Shown here: piece after piece, positions 8,866-17,196 of the stretch
How the letters are laid out: the number at the start of each line of letters is the position of its first letter
Numbering within the stretch: the first letter of the stretch is position 1
Source of the DNA: Cyanobacterium aponinum PCC 10605
GTDB lineage: Bacteria > Cyanobacteriota > Cyanobacteriia > Cyanobacteriales > Cyanobacteriaceae
Assembly (NCBI RefSeq): GCF_000317675.1
Contig: NC_019776.1
Span: 1,550,001-1,614,000 of the forward strand
Length of the DNA: 64,000 nucleotides
Reading direction: 5' to 3'
Program-made: the position numbers and the translations under genes
The notes under the pieces: model-generated
The model's input: the letters and a program-made list of their open reading frames with translations, nothing else
The model's database searches: none
What the model was told of the DNA's origin: nothing

Positions 8866-9080
8866 ATGTGGAGTTAACGTCCACCTACGGGGAGTCCCCT
8901 CGAAAGTCACGGCTAACCATGAATTGGCATGGTGTCTAGGTTTCCTAGATGGATGTATGACCCAGTAAGGTAAATACCAGTCAGCCTAGCTGTTCCTCGT
9001 GAGAGAGGAGGGAATTGCAAGTGATTGCAGTTCAGAATCTCCCATTACAATCTATTGATTTTATGGTGAGAGTCTTCAAT
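8866..9080 (+). ncRNA. Structured RNA element copy 1 (HEARO/omega-RNA-like candidate)
   Basis: This segment aligns with 37134-37338. It opens with a stem GTGGA/TCCAC closing the loop GTTAACG (8868-8884). Copy 2 has the same loop closed by ATACC/GGTAT, so all five pairs changed together. A nearly identical core of about 95 nt follows, with hairpins CCATG/CATGG, CTAGG/CCTAG and GGTA/TACC. A terminal hairpin (about 9039-9070) also keeps pairing with a different sequence in copy 2, and both end in TCTTCAAT. A TATAAT box at 8855-8860 precedes it. I see a conserved structured RNA; relation to IscB-linked HEARO/omega RNA is a guess, and no IscB ORF is present. Confidence 0.6.
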
Positions 9081-9185
9081 TAGTTGCCCAAGGTTCAGTG
9101 TTATCATCAGTTTGATTTTTATAAGGCTGATCGATTCTAAAATTTCCGGTTAGATTAGAGTAATAAGTAAAGTGAATGAATGTAT

Positions 9186-9824
9186 TCAGCAAATCTTGAT
9201 TAAATAACCGCAACGATGTTCACCCTGATGAATCCAGTTTGTGCGCTCTACTAAACACTCAGGAAACAGAGAACTAAACATTTCTAACTCGTGACTACAA
9301 ACTTGAGGATAAGATTCAGCTACATCAGAAATAGCACAATTATGCTCAGAAATAAAAAATTGAGGGGGATTTTCTTCGATTATAAATAATTCCGCCATGT
9401 AGCCTTCTTCCTTTCTCATTTCTACTAACCGAGTTACCTTTTCTTGTAAGGATTTACCCGTCATGAATTTACGATAGTTATCAGCTTTTTTCTCCCATTG
9501 TTTTTGTAATACCCTACTAACTTCATTTTCTCCTACTGTTTCGGTGAGAGTATCCAAAAAAGAAACGGCAAATTCTCCATAATTCTGAGGGAAGCGATCG
9601 CGCCCTTGACGTGACAGAGAATACAAATATTGAGGTCTGCCCGTTTTCACTCGAATTAAATCATATTCAATTAAACCCTGTTCTAGCAAATCTTTTAAGT
9701 GTCTGCGAGTTGCTTGGGTACTAATATTCATAGCTTCTGCTATATTTTGTGCTGAAGCCTGATTTTCTTTCAGCAAATATTGTAAGATTGCTTCTTTACT
9801 AGATGATTGGAGGGAAGTATTCAT
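9186..9824 (-). CDS. sufR: SufR, iron-sulfur cluster sensing repressor
   Basis: A 212-residue DeoR-like regulator that in cyanobacteria represses the sufBCDS iron-sulfur assembly operon and itself when it holds a 4Fe-4S cluster. Residues 10-60 form a winged helix (NISTQATRRHLKDLLEQGLIE). The C-terminal half carries cysteines at 163, 176, 190 and 205, and a last one at 212; the spacing matches the SufR cluster-binding region. Its usual divergent partner sufB is not next door. A CAAC-N6-GTTG site at 9883-9896 suggests autoregulation. Confidence 0.92.
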   Translation of the reverse strand: MNTSLQSSSKEAILQYLLKENQASAQNIAEAMNISTQATRRHLKDLLEQGLIEYDLIRVKTGRPQYLYSLSRQGRDRFPQNYGEFAVSFLDTLTETVGENEVSRVLQKQWEKKADNYRKFMTGKSLQEKVTRLVEMRKEEGYMAELFIIEENPPQFFISEHNCAISDVAESYPQVCSHELEMFSSLFPECLVERTNWIHQGEHRCGYLIKIC

Positions 9825-9882
9825 AGTCTTCCTGAAGAAATGCTGAAATTAATGATATATAGTTTAATTAGGTCGAATAAAA

Positions 9883-9896
9883 CAACAAATTAGTTG
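9883..9896. promoter_or_regulatory. Probable SufR operator (CAAC-N6-GTTG)
   Basis: CAAC AAATTA GTTG is a perfect inverted repeat with a 6-nt spacer, the form described for SufR sites in Synechocystis. It lies 59-72 nt upstream of the sufR start, where a bound repressor would block the promoter. Confidence 0.65.
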
Positions 9897-9980
9897 CTTA
9901 AGTTATCAGTATAGCATTAACTGAAATTTTGGAATTTTAATTCTTAATCTGAGTTATGGATAAATTTCAGAAGGAATAGT

Positions 9981-10100
9981 AATAGTGAATAGTGAATAGT
10001 GAATAGTTGATAATTACTCGTTACTCATTACTTTCTTCTAAAACCTGAAACCTGAAACCTGAAACCTGACACCCTTATCTCCCTCTCCCCTCATCCCCCC
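9981..10100. repeat. Heptanucleotide tandem repeats between sufR and tsaB
   Basis: A run of GTGAATA units at about 9984-10006 is followed by a run of AACCTGA units at about 10039-10068. Period-seven short tandem repeats are typical of cyanobacterial intergenic DNA. No coding frame is visible. Confidence 0.8.
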
Positions 10101-10111
10101 ATCTCCCAAAC

Positions 10112-10285
10112 CAGGTTTTTTTCAAAGTCAGGGCAAAATTATCTTGCCCTCACCCCCAACCCCTCTCCCACAGTAGAGGGGAGCGTTTTTTCTTAATAAT
10201 TGATTAATTAATACTTAAAAACTCCTGTATCTGTTACTATTTGTTAGTTTCAAAAATTGACATTTTTGAGAATGAAAAAACCCTG
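10112..10285. mobile_element. MITE-like element B, full copy (174 bp)
   Basis: The element begins CAGGTTTTTTTCA and ends TGAAAAAACCCTG, near-perfect 13-bp inverted ends. It has an internal hairpin GGGCAA/TTGCCC at the left and no ORF. Most of it recurs in reverse complement at 45783-45930, and its left end alone at 37355-37396. Size, inverted ends and lack of coding capacity fit a non-autonomous transposon. Confidence 0.75.
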
Positions 10286-10310
10286 CTTCCAAACACCCCA
10301 AGCCCCTAAG

Positions 10311-10943
10311 TTAGTTATAAAACGGCTGTAAAGTCTGCCAACTATCAATATTTATTATCCCTTCACAATTAATTTTAATTTCAGCTATTTCTAATAAATT
10401 TTTAGCAGTAAATCCCAACTTATCAGGAGCAAATATCACCTCTATTTTTTCTTCAAATTTAACTTGATACTTACTAACTATTTCCATCCATTTCTGTTTT
10501 TTTAACTGCTCATCAGCAAGTATTTTTATTAATAAATCATTACTTTTTTTTTGATAAATTCCACCATAAACATCTTCATTATTAGCTCTCATTTCTATTG
10601 CTAAAAGAGAATTTTCTGGCTTATTTATTGCCTGATTCCATGCCAAAGTTTCTAAAGTGGAGATACCATAAACAGGAATATTTAATTGTTGTGCTAGAGT
10701 TTTAGCAGTTACTACTCCTATTCGTGTGCTAGTATAACTTCCAGGTCCGATCGCAACTACCAGAAAATCCAAATCTGACCATAAACATAAAGGAGCGATA
10801 AATTCCTGCAATTTTACCTGTAATTGATTGGCTAAATCTCTACCTAAATCCCACGACTGACAATAATATTTTCCTTGATTATCAACAAAAGCAACTCCTA
10901 ATTCTCCCGTTGTAGTGTGTAAAGCTAATCCTTTTCTATTCAT
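10311..10943 (-). CDS. tsaB: TsaB, tRNA threonylcarbamoyladenosine biosynthesis protein
   Basis: A 210-residue ASKHA-fold protein that dimerises with TsaD to make t6A37 in ANN-decoding tRNAs. The conserved N-terminal half is clear: GLALHTTTGELGVAF, then VAIGPGSYTSTRIGVVTAKTLA at about residues 63-84 and YGISTLETLA. The C-terminal half is less conserved, as usual in TsaB. Its start overlaps the end of the upstream TPR gene by 8 bp, so the two are probably coupled in one message with ftsW. Confidence 0.9.
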   Translation of the reverse strand: MNRKGLALHTTTGELGVAFVDNQGKYYCQSWDLGRDLANQLQVKLQEFIAPLCLWSDLDFLVVAIGPGSYTSTRIGVVTAKTLAQQLNIPVYGISTLETLAWNQAINKPENSLLAIEMRANNEDVYGGIYQKKSNDLLIKILADEQLKKQKWMEIVSKYQVKFEEKIEVIFAPDKLGFTAKNLLEIAEIKINCEGIINIDSWQTLQPFYN

Positions 10944-11769
10944 TAATTTCTGATTCAGGTATTTGGTTAAATGGATTTTCTGATGATTGATTTTGATTAA
11001 TTTTATTGAGTAATTCTTGGTTTTTCTGCTCTAAATTTTTAATTTGATTTTGTAATTCTATGATTCTGTTTTCTAGATCATTATTGATTCTTTGTTGATT
11101 TCTTAATTGTTCTAAAGACTCATTATATAACAAAGTTTGTTCTTTTCTTAAAGTATCTATTTCTAAATTGAGTTCCTGTTGTAAATTTTGCAAAATTTGA
11201 TCATTTTTATTAAATAAATTTAAGGATAAATTATCAGAAATAAAAAATCCAATTATCGAACCACAAAATAAGACGGTAATCGCCCCTAAACTCCAAAATC
11301 GATATTGATAGTTACGAATAGATTGATCTAATTTAGCTAATAATTTGAGAGATTCTTGATCATCTGGTTGAATTTCTAAACATTGCTTAATTCTTAGTCT
11401 TGCTTGTATTTCATCCTGACGGTTATGCTTATCTTTCCATCTACCAATATAAGCGTTAATTAATAAATGTAACATCGGTAAATGAGATGGATTAAAAGCC
11501 AAGGCTTCCTCCAATTCTGCGATCGCATCTTCCCAATGATTGAGAGAATAATAACCCTGAGCCCGTAAAAAATGAGCTTGAGACTGTTTTTGAGCAATAG
11601 CAATTTCCCCATCACTAATACCTAATTCTGAAGCAATTTTCAGCAACTCCTCATTAGTAGGAATAGTTTGTTTTAACTGAGTCAATTCCGTCACCCGTTG
11701 AATATAATTTTCAATGGCTTGATTGCGATTATTTAAGAAATTATAATCCTCCATAGGTTGTACCATCAT
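10936..11769 (-). CDS. TPR membrane protein with C-terminal coiled coil
   Basis: A 277-residue protein with TPR-like helices at about 65-150 (AQGYYSLNHWEDAIAELEEALAFNP), one membrane helix near 161-181 (ending FCGSIIGFFI) and a Gln/Leu-rich coiled coil from about 195 to 260. No enzyme motif is visible. It sits 20 bp downstream of ftsW and overlaps tsaB. The layout suggests a membrane-anchored scaffold, possibly in cell-wall or division work, but that is inferred from position only. Confidence 0.75.
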   Translation of the reverse strand: MMVQPMEDYNFLNNRNQAIENYIQRVTELTQLKQTIPTNEELLKIASELGISDGEIAIAQKQSQAHFLRAQGYYSLNHWEDAIAELEEALAFNPSHLPMLHLLINAYIGRWKDKHNRQDEIQARLRIKQCLEIQPDDQESLKLLAKLDQSIRNYQYRFWSLGAITVLFCGSIIGFFISDNLSLNLFNKNDQILQNLQQELNLEIDTLRKEQTLLYNESLEQLRNQQRINNDLENRIIELQNQIKNLEQKNQELLNKINQNQSSENPFNQIPESEINE

Positions 11770-11789
11770 CCCTTTAAAATACTCACCAA

Positions 11790-12935
11790 CTAAACAGAAG
11801 TCTTTTCAGTAATATTAGTTTCAATAGCAACTCGAATTAACAAAGCAACCAACATTAAACTACTTAACACTGAACTACCACCATAACTTAAAAAAGGAAA
11901 AGGCAAACCAGTAGTTGGTAACGCACCTATATTAACACCTATATTAATTAAAGACTGACCAATTAAAATAATCATTACCCCCACAGCAATTAAACGCTTA
12001 GTCGGATGATGACAGCGAATAGCCACCAAAAAAGAAATAGTCGTAAAACTAACTAATAGCAAAATTAACAATAGACAACCAATAAATCCAAACTCTTCCG
12101 CAAACACTGCAAAAATAAAATCCGTATATTGGAAAGGTAAATAAAACAATTTTTGTTGAGACATCCCAAAACCAACTCCATACTCTCCCCCCGAACCAAT
12201 CGCCAACAGACTTTGCACTAACTGATAACCATCCCCCCTAGCATCTGCCCAAGGATCAACAAAAGAAGTAATACGTCTTAACTGATAAGGATTTACCATC
12301 ACACTTAAACCCGCCACCAACACTCCCCCCATCGCCGTTACCATTAACTGAAGATAAGGCACACCACCAGCCAAAGCCATTAACCATAACGTCATACCAC
12401 ACAAAGCCGTTGTACTCAAATTAGGTTGCTTCAAAATACAGGCTAAAGTAAAAGCGAAAATTCCCAACCATGTACCCTTAACCGTCCAATTTAACTTTTT
12501 CCAACCACCAAAAACTATTGCCCCCTGTAAAATCAAAAAAGGTTTAAGCAATTCTGAAGGTTGAATTTGAATAGGACCTAAACTTAACCATCTCTGTGCC
12601 CCATTAATATTTTGTCCCAAACCGATAACCGTCAGAAAAATCATAAATAAACAAGCAACATATCCCCATCCTGACCACTTTAAAATATAACTAATTGGTA
12701 TCTGAATAATTATCTTAAAAAGAATTAAACCAATAACAGCCCAAAAAAATTGTCGTTGAAAATAATACCAACCATTTCCACTATCCTCAATCCCCACTGC
12801 ATAGGAAGCAGAAAAAAGAATAATTAAACCAAGAGCAATCCAGAGAAATGTCAACCAGCGTAACAATCTTGCTTCCAATGACCATGTATTAATATCAGGT
12901 TGATAAAAAGGTATTAAACGGGGAACTATATTCAT
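11790..12935 (-). CDS. ftsW: FtsW/RodA-family (SEDS) peptidoglycan polymerase
   Basis: A 381-residue SEDS protein with about ten membrane segments. Family signatures include GAQRWLSLGPIQIQPSELLKP, QYTDFIFAVFAEEFGFIGC and the end motif TTGLPFPFLSYGGSS. SEDS proteins polymerise lipid II glycan with a class B PBP, for septation (FtsW) or elongation (RodA). The two are hard to separate by eye; FtsW is the better guess because of the length and the N-terminal LIILFSASYAVG segment. Confidence 0.85.
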   Translation of the reverse strand: MNIVPRLIPFYQPDINTWSLEARLLRWLTFLWIALGLIILFSASYAVGIEDSGNGWYYFQRQFFWAVIGLILFKIIIQIPISYILKWSGWGYVACLFMIFLTVIGLGQNINGAQRWLSLGPIQIQPSELLKPFLILQGAIVFGGWKKLNWTVKGTWLGIFAFTLACILKQPNLSTTALCGMTLWLMALAGGVPYLQLMVTAMGGVLVAGLSVMVNPYQLRRITSFVDPWADARGDGYQLVQSLLAIGSGGEYGVGFGMSQQKLFYLPFQYTDFIFAVFAEEFGFIGCLLLILLLVSFTTISFLVAIRCHHPTKRLIAVGVMIILIGQSLINIGVNIGALPTTGLPFPFLSYGGSSVLSSLMLVALLIRVAIETNITEKTSV

Positions 12936-13038
12936 CGGTTCGCAGTAACAATGTTTAGGAACTTATTATAGTTCTATTCTGCTTTCAGTTGAGACTTGAA
13001 TCATAATATATTCCCCTAAAATCAAATGATTGATAAAT

Positions 13039-13407
13039 TTAATAAGCGCAAATTTGCAATTCAATACTAGGAGTATCGTAGAGATGATCCACTCTAATTT
13101 TAAAAACTCCTGCTTGATTGCCTGTATAGTATTCCTTTACGTCTTGATAAACATAATTTCCCACCGGTAAAACTCTGCCATTAGGGGCGATAACTGAATA
13201 TTCCTGCCCGTAAGGATTAGTTATAACTAAAGTTTGATTTTTCCCCAAATTAAGACTAAAAGTATCATTTAAGCCAATCTCTCCAGAATAAAATCCACAA
13301 TAACTACCAGAGGGAAACTTAATTACAATGTTTCGAGCAGAAGCACTGAAAGCTACACTCAAATTAATCAGGGCTAATCCTGTAATGGCAATAATTTTTT
13401 TCACCAT
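13039..13407 (-). CDS. Small secreted protein, unknown function
   Basis: A 122-residue protein with a clear signal peptide: MVKKIIAITGLALINLSVAFSASA, cleavage likely after residue 24. The mature part of about 98 residues is rich in beta-type residues and Gly/Tyr, and has two cysteines (GSYCGFY near the start, ELQICAY at the end) that could form a disulfide. I recognise no family. It lies between ftsW and ndhF1 on the same strand. Confidence 0.7.
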   Translation of the reverse strand: MVKKIIAITGLALINLSVAFSASARNIVIKFPSGSYCGFYSGEIGLNDTFSLNLGKNQTLVITNPYGQEYSVIAPNGRVLPVGNYVYQDVKEYYTGNQAGVFKIRVDHLYDTPSIELQICAY

Positions 13408-13468
13408 AGCACTATTTCAGTTCGATTTGTTACTTATTACTTATTACTTATTACTTAGTTTCAAGAGG

Positions 13469-15472
13469 TTAACCAACTACACTAAAGGCAACCACAAAAC
13501 CTAAAACAGCCCCAAAAACAATGAGAGCGTAGAATTGTACTCTACCATTTTCTAAATATTTTAAGCCTTCACCGCTAATGATGGTTACTAATCCTGTTAA
13601 GTTAACTGCACCATCAACGACTTTATAGTCCACCTCCATAATGGCACGGGCAATACGACGACTGCCTTTGACAAAGATTTTGTCGTAAATATCGTCAAAG
13701 TACCATTTATTCAAGGATAAGTTATACAAACTAGGAAACTTAGATGCGATCGCACTTGGGTCAATTTTACCTTGAAGATACATTAAAGAAGCGATGGTGA
13801 TACCGATTAAAGCGATACCGACAGAATTACCACCCATGATTAAAAACTCGGTTAAGTCAAAATGATGAGCAACTTCTTCCACTTCATTGGGAGAGAAAAT
13901 AAAGGCTTCAAAACGGTTATTCCAAGGAAAACCAATCAAACCAATAAACACAGAAGGAATTGCTAACATGACTAAAGCAAAAGTCATAGTTGCAGGGGAT
14001 TCATGGGGTTTTTCTCCGTGATGACCACCTTCAGAAACGCTCATTCCTGCCGCTTGAAGTAAATCAGCTTTAATTTTTTCATTTTTACCCCTAAAGTCTC
14101 CTTCAAAGGTCATAAAGTACATTCTGAACATATAAAATGCGGTCATACCAGCCGTTAACCAACCCACCAACCAGAGAGCGGGATTGGCTTCAAAAGCTAA
14201 ACCAAGAATCTCGTCTTTAGACCAAAATCCTGCAAAAGGAGGAATACCACAAATCGCCAAAGTACCAATTAAAAAACAAGTGGAAGTAATGGGCATATAT
14301 TTACGCAAATTTCCCATCAAACGCATATCTTGAGCCAAAACTGGTTCATGGCCAACTACTTCTTCCATGCCATGAATAACTGAACCAGAGCATAAGAATA
14401 GCATCGCTTTAAAATAAGCGTGAGTCATCAGGTGAAATAAACCGGCACTGTAACCACCAATGCCCATAGCCATCACCATATAACCTAACTGGGAGATGGT
14501 GGAATAAGCTAAACCTTTTTTGATGTCATTTTGAGTTAAGGCAATAGTTGCACCCAAGAAAGCAGTAAAGCAACCTGTCCAAGCAATCACCGTCATCACT
14601 TCAGGAATCGGCTCAAATACAGGGTACATTCTAGCGATTAAAAATACACCAGCCGCAACCATTGTCGCCGCATGAATTAACGCAGAAATGGGGGTAGGAC
14701 CTTCCATCGCATCAGGAAGCCACACATGGAGAGGAAATTGTGCAGATTTAGCCACAGGTCCTAAAAAGACGAGAATACCGAATAAAATCGCTAACCAACT
14801 GCCGATATTACCTGAAATCACTAATTCTTGGAGGCGATCGCCCATTACGCCAAAATCAAAGCTACCAGTTGCCCAATATAAACCAAGCATACCGAGGAGT
14901 AAGCCAAAATCACCGACACGGTTGGTAACAAAAGCCTTTTGACAGGCATCTGCCGCCGCTTTGCGATCGTACCAAAAACCGATGAGGAGATAAGAAGCCA
15001 TCCCCACCAATTCCCAGAAAATATAGACTTGTACTAAATTAGGACTAATAACTAAGCCCAACATGGAAGAAGCAAAGATGCTCAGATAGGCATAAAAACG
15101 CACATAACCAGCATCATGAGCCATATAACCATCAGTATAGATCATGACCAGAAGGGCAACAGTACAGACAATTACCATCATCAAACTGCTGAGGTGGTCA
15201 ATGGTATAACCCATACTGAGGGTGAAATCTCCTGCCGATGCCCATTCAAACATTTTAGTAAAGGCTTCATGACCTTGCCACTGACTCCAAAAAAGTCCGA
15301 TGGATAAAGCTAGAGAAACTCCAGTAGTAGAGATTATAAAAATAGAGTTAACTTGTCGTAATTTATTAGTAAACTGGTTAAAAGAAATTAATCCCAGACC
15401 CACTACCATTGCAGAGAGTAGGGGTAAAACGGGTACTAACCATGCGTACTCGTATAATTTCAAACTATCCAT
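13469..15472 (-). CDS. ndhF1: NdhF1, NDH-1 subunit 5 (proton-pumping antiporter-like)
   Basis: A 667-residue subunit with about 16 membrane segments and the Proton_antipo_N and Proton_antipo_M domains. Core motifs are FWELVGMASYLLIGFWYDRKAAADACQ, LPDAMEGPTPISALIHAATMVAAG and KKGLAYSTISQLGYM. The long C-terminal extension with an amphipathic helix is typical of NdhF1, which works in respiration and cyclic electron flow. This sets it apart from the shorter CO2-uptake homologue at 42118-44007. It is followed by the small secreted protein gene. Confidence 0.93.
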   Translation of the reverse strand: MDSLKLYEYAWLVPVLPLLSAMVVGLGLISFNQFTNKLRQVNSIFIISTTGVSLALSIGLFWSQWQGHEAFTKMFEWASAGDFTLSMGYTIDHLSSLMMVIVCTVALLVMIYTDGYMAHDAGYVRFYAYLSIFASSMLGLVISPNLVQVYIFWELVGMASYLLIGFWYDRKAAADACQKAFVTNRVGDFGLLLGMLGLYWATGSFDFGVMGDRLQELVISGNIGSWLAILFGILVFLGPVAKSAQFPLHVWLPDAMEGPTPISALIHAATMVAAGVFLIARMYPVFEPIPEVMTVIAWTGCFTAFLGATIALTQNDIKKGLAYSTISQLGYMVMAMGIGGYSAGLFHLMTHAYFKAMLFLCSGSVIHGMEEVVGHEPVLAQDMRLMGNLRKYMPITSTCFLIGTLAICGIPPFAGFWSKDEILGLAFEANPALWLVGWLTAGMTAFYMFRMYFMTFEGDFRGKNEKIKADLLQAAGMSVSEGGHHGEKPHESPATMTFALVMLAIPSVFIGLIGFPWNNRFEAFIFSPNEVEEVAHHFDLTEFLIMGGNSVGIALIGITIASLMYLQGKIDPSAIASKFPSLYNLSLNKWYFDDIYDKIFVKGSRRIARAIMEVDYKVVDGAVNLTGLVTIISGEGLKYLENGRVQFYALIVFGAVLGFVVAFSVVG

Positions 15473-15555
15473 GCTAGTTATTGTTCAATTTATTTATATC
15501 GTCTTCATTGTGACATAGCTTGATCGTCTATGGATCAAAAAATTATTCTTATCTT

Positions 15556-15840
15556 CAGTTCGATATAAAATTGTCGGTTAAGGTTAGGTAAGAGGCAAGA
15601 GGCAAGAGGCAAACCCCCCTTTATCCCCCCTCTCGAGGGGGGAGGGCAAAGGTAAATAGTTGACAATTAAGAATTAAAAACTCCTAACTCCTGTACGGGC
15701 GAATGGCCATTCGCCCCTAACTAACTCCTAACTCATTACTTGTTTCTCCCTCTCCCCTCATCCCCTAAATACCATAAGGGTTGAACATATTCAACCCCTA
15801 CCACCTGCCACCTCTTTCCGAACTCTGAACTCATATCATT
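15556..15840. repeat. Composite intergenic repeat block
   Basis: The 371-bp gap between ndhF1 and the next gene is almost all repeat: a start word CGATATAAAATTGTCGG, an AGAGGCA heptamer run, the C6-TCTCGA-G6 unit (15625-15642), the 20-bp palindrome at 15697-15716, and a GGTTGAACAT-type inverted repeat near 15779-15799. The same order recurs at 62035-62255. No gene is visible. Confidence 0.75.
15697..15716. repeat. 20-bp palindrome family, copy 1
   Basis: GGGCGAATGGCCATTCGCCC, a perfect palindrome preceded by TGTAC and followed by CTAAC. One of six copies in the window. Confidence 0.9.
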
Positions 15841-15843
15841 TCA

Positions 15844-16713
15844 TTAATATACTTTTGAACGCCATTTATTGAGGAATTGTTCTCCAATGGATGCAAAACT
15901 TTCTAATTCAGCAATTCTTTTTTCTAAGTGTTCAATTATAGTTTTTTGTTTTTCGTTAGTTAGGGTAAGGTGATTTTGAATGCCACGATCATAACTGTTT
16001 CTAGTAGAAGAAATAGCGTTATTTTTTGCCTGTTCTAAATCATGGATTTGTCTATTTTTAGATTCTATTTGAGATTTTAGTTGCTCAACAAGGTCTTGTT
16101 GTACAGATAAATCATCAGATTCTTTTGACTGCTTAACTTCCTGTTCTAAGTGACTGATTTTTTCCTCTAAAGATGCGATCGCACTGTTTTTCTCATCTAT
16201 AATTTTCTTTAACTCAGTAACTTTTGCTTCAAAATTGTGATTATTTTCTGCTTTTTCTACTGTACTCAAATTTTTGACTTGTTCTCCTAAACTTTGAATT
16301 TCAGAAGATTTTTTAACTAACTCCTGTTCAAGAGAATTATTTTTTTCTTCTTGTGCTTTAATCTCTTTTTCTAACACACTAATTTTATGTTTATAATCCT
16401 CTAAATCTTCAGAGATAGAGTCCATTTTTTCTTCTTGATTATCAACGTTTTCTCCTTCTAAAATATTGATTTGGGAAATAGTTTCCCCATCAGATTTATC
16501 TTCATTAAAACTAATATCAATATTCTTTTCTGAGTTTTGGCTAGAAAGAGAAATAGAACCGTTTAAAAGTCCCTCAAATAAAGCAGATCTGGTTAACCCC
16601 ATTTCTTTGGTGATAACATCTAAAGCACTTTTAGCTTCAGGAGTTATAGTCAAATTTACTTTAGATTTAGGATTACTTAAACCTGTTGTTGCTTTAGTTT
16701 TTCTTCTAGCCAT
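15844..16713 (-). CDS. RHH-like DNA-binding protein with long coiled coil
   Basis: A 289-residue protein. A basic start (MARRKTKATTG) leads into VNLTITPEAKSALDVITKEMGLTRSALFEGLL at about residues 19-50, which reads as a ribbon-helix-helix/CopG-type segment. An acidic linker follows, then an almost unbroken coiled coil from about 100 to 275, rich in Glu, Lys and Gln. It may be a DNA-bound structural or segregation-type protein, but function is unknown. It stands alone between repeat blocks. Confidence 0.65.
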   Translation of the reverse strand: MARRKTKATTGLSNPKSKVNLTITPEAKSALDVITKEMGLTRSALFEGLLNGSISLSSQNSEKNIDISFNEDKSDGETISQINILEGENVDNQEEKMDSISEDLEDYKHKISVLEKEIKAQEEKNNSLEQELVKKSSEIQSLGEQVKNLSTVEKAENNHNFEAKVTELKKIIDEKNSAIASLEEKISHLEQEVKQSKESDDLSVQQDLVEQLKSQIESKNRQIHDLEQAKNNAISSTRNSYDRGIQNHLTLTNEKQKTIIEHLEKRIAELESFASIGEQFLNKWRSKVY

Positions 16714-17196
16714 AGTTATTTTATTCCTTAAATATATTATAATGATATTTTGCTATTCAGATTATGGTATTATAGATTACAATTTTTCGGGAAATAATGC
16801 AATAAAACTTTATATATATAACTGTGATAATACTTGTAGATAATTGGTTGTGAAAAATAATACTTTATATATAATTCATCTTCTTAACTATTTTTTAGAA
16901 CTCTTGTAACATTGAAATTAAAATCCATTTATCTAAGGGAATACTTAAAATTTTCTGCTTTTCCCCGAATTCCTTAAAATTATTTTGCCGAACTACTCAA
17001 GAAAAATGCAATTATTGATGAGATTATGATCAATTAACAATTTTGATTTAATTCTTAAAAAAGATTCAAAACCTTACTTGTTGACTCTTAGCCGTTGCCT
17101 GTTGCCTACTGCTTTCTGATGATTTATCTACTTCCTAGGTTATTCTCTGATAGGATTATAGCGATAATAAGCATTATATTAAAGATTAAAGGATTA
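16714..17196. other. AT-rich gap upstream of trpD
   Basis: No supported gene. The DNA is AT-rich and holds a short GTTGCCT repeat near 17092. It should contain the promoters of the divergent coiled-coil gene and trpD, but I cannot fix them. Confidence 0.5.

Noticed and set aside
9017-9045. TTCAGAATC in the structured RNA considered as a tRNA T-arm
   Set aside because: No acceptor, D or anticodon arms fit around it, and the terminal stem is unlike a tRNA.
9984-10068. Heptamer runs considered as CRISPR or coding repeats
   Set aside because: Period of seven without spacers, frames broken by stops; they are short tandem repeats.
14688-15518. Plus-strand frames opposite ndhF1
   Set aside because: Antisense to an intact gene with clear motifs; no independent support.
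17095-17196. N-terminal extension of TrpD
   Set aside because: The extra 34 residues are hydrophobic and unlike the family; ATG 17197 gives the normal start.
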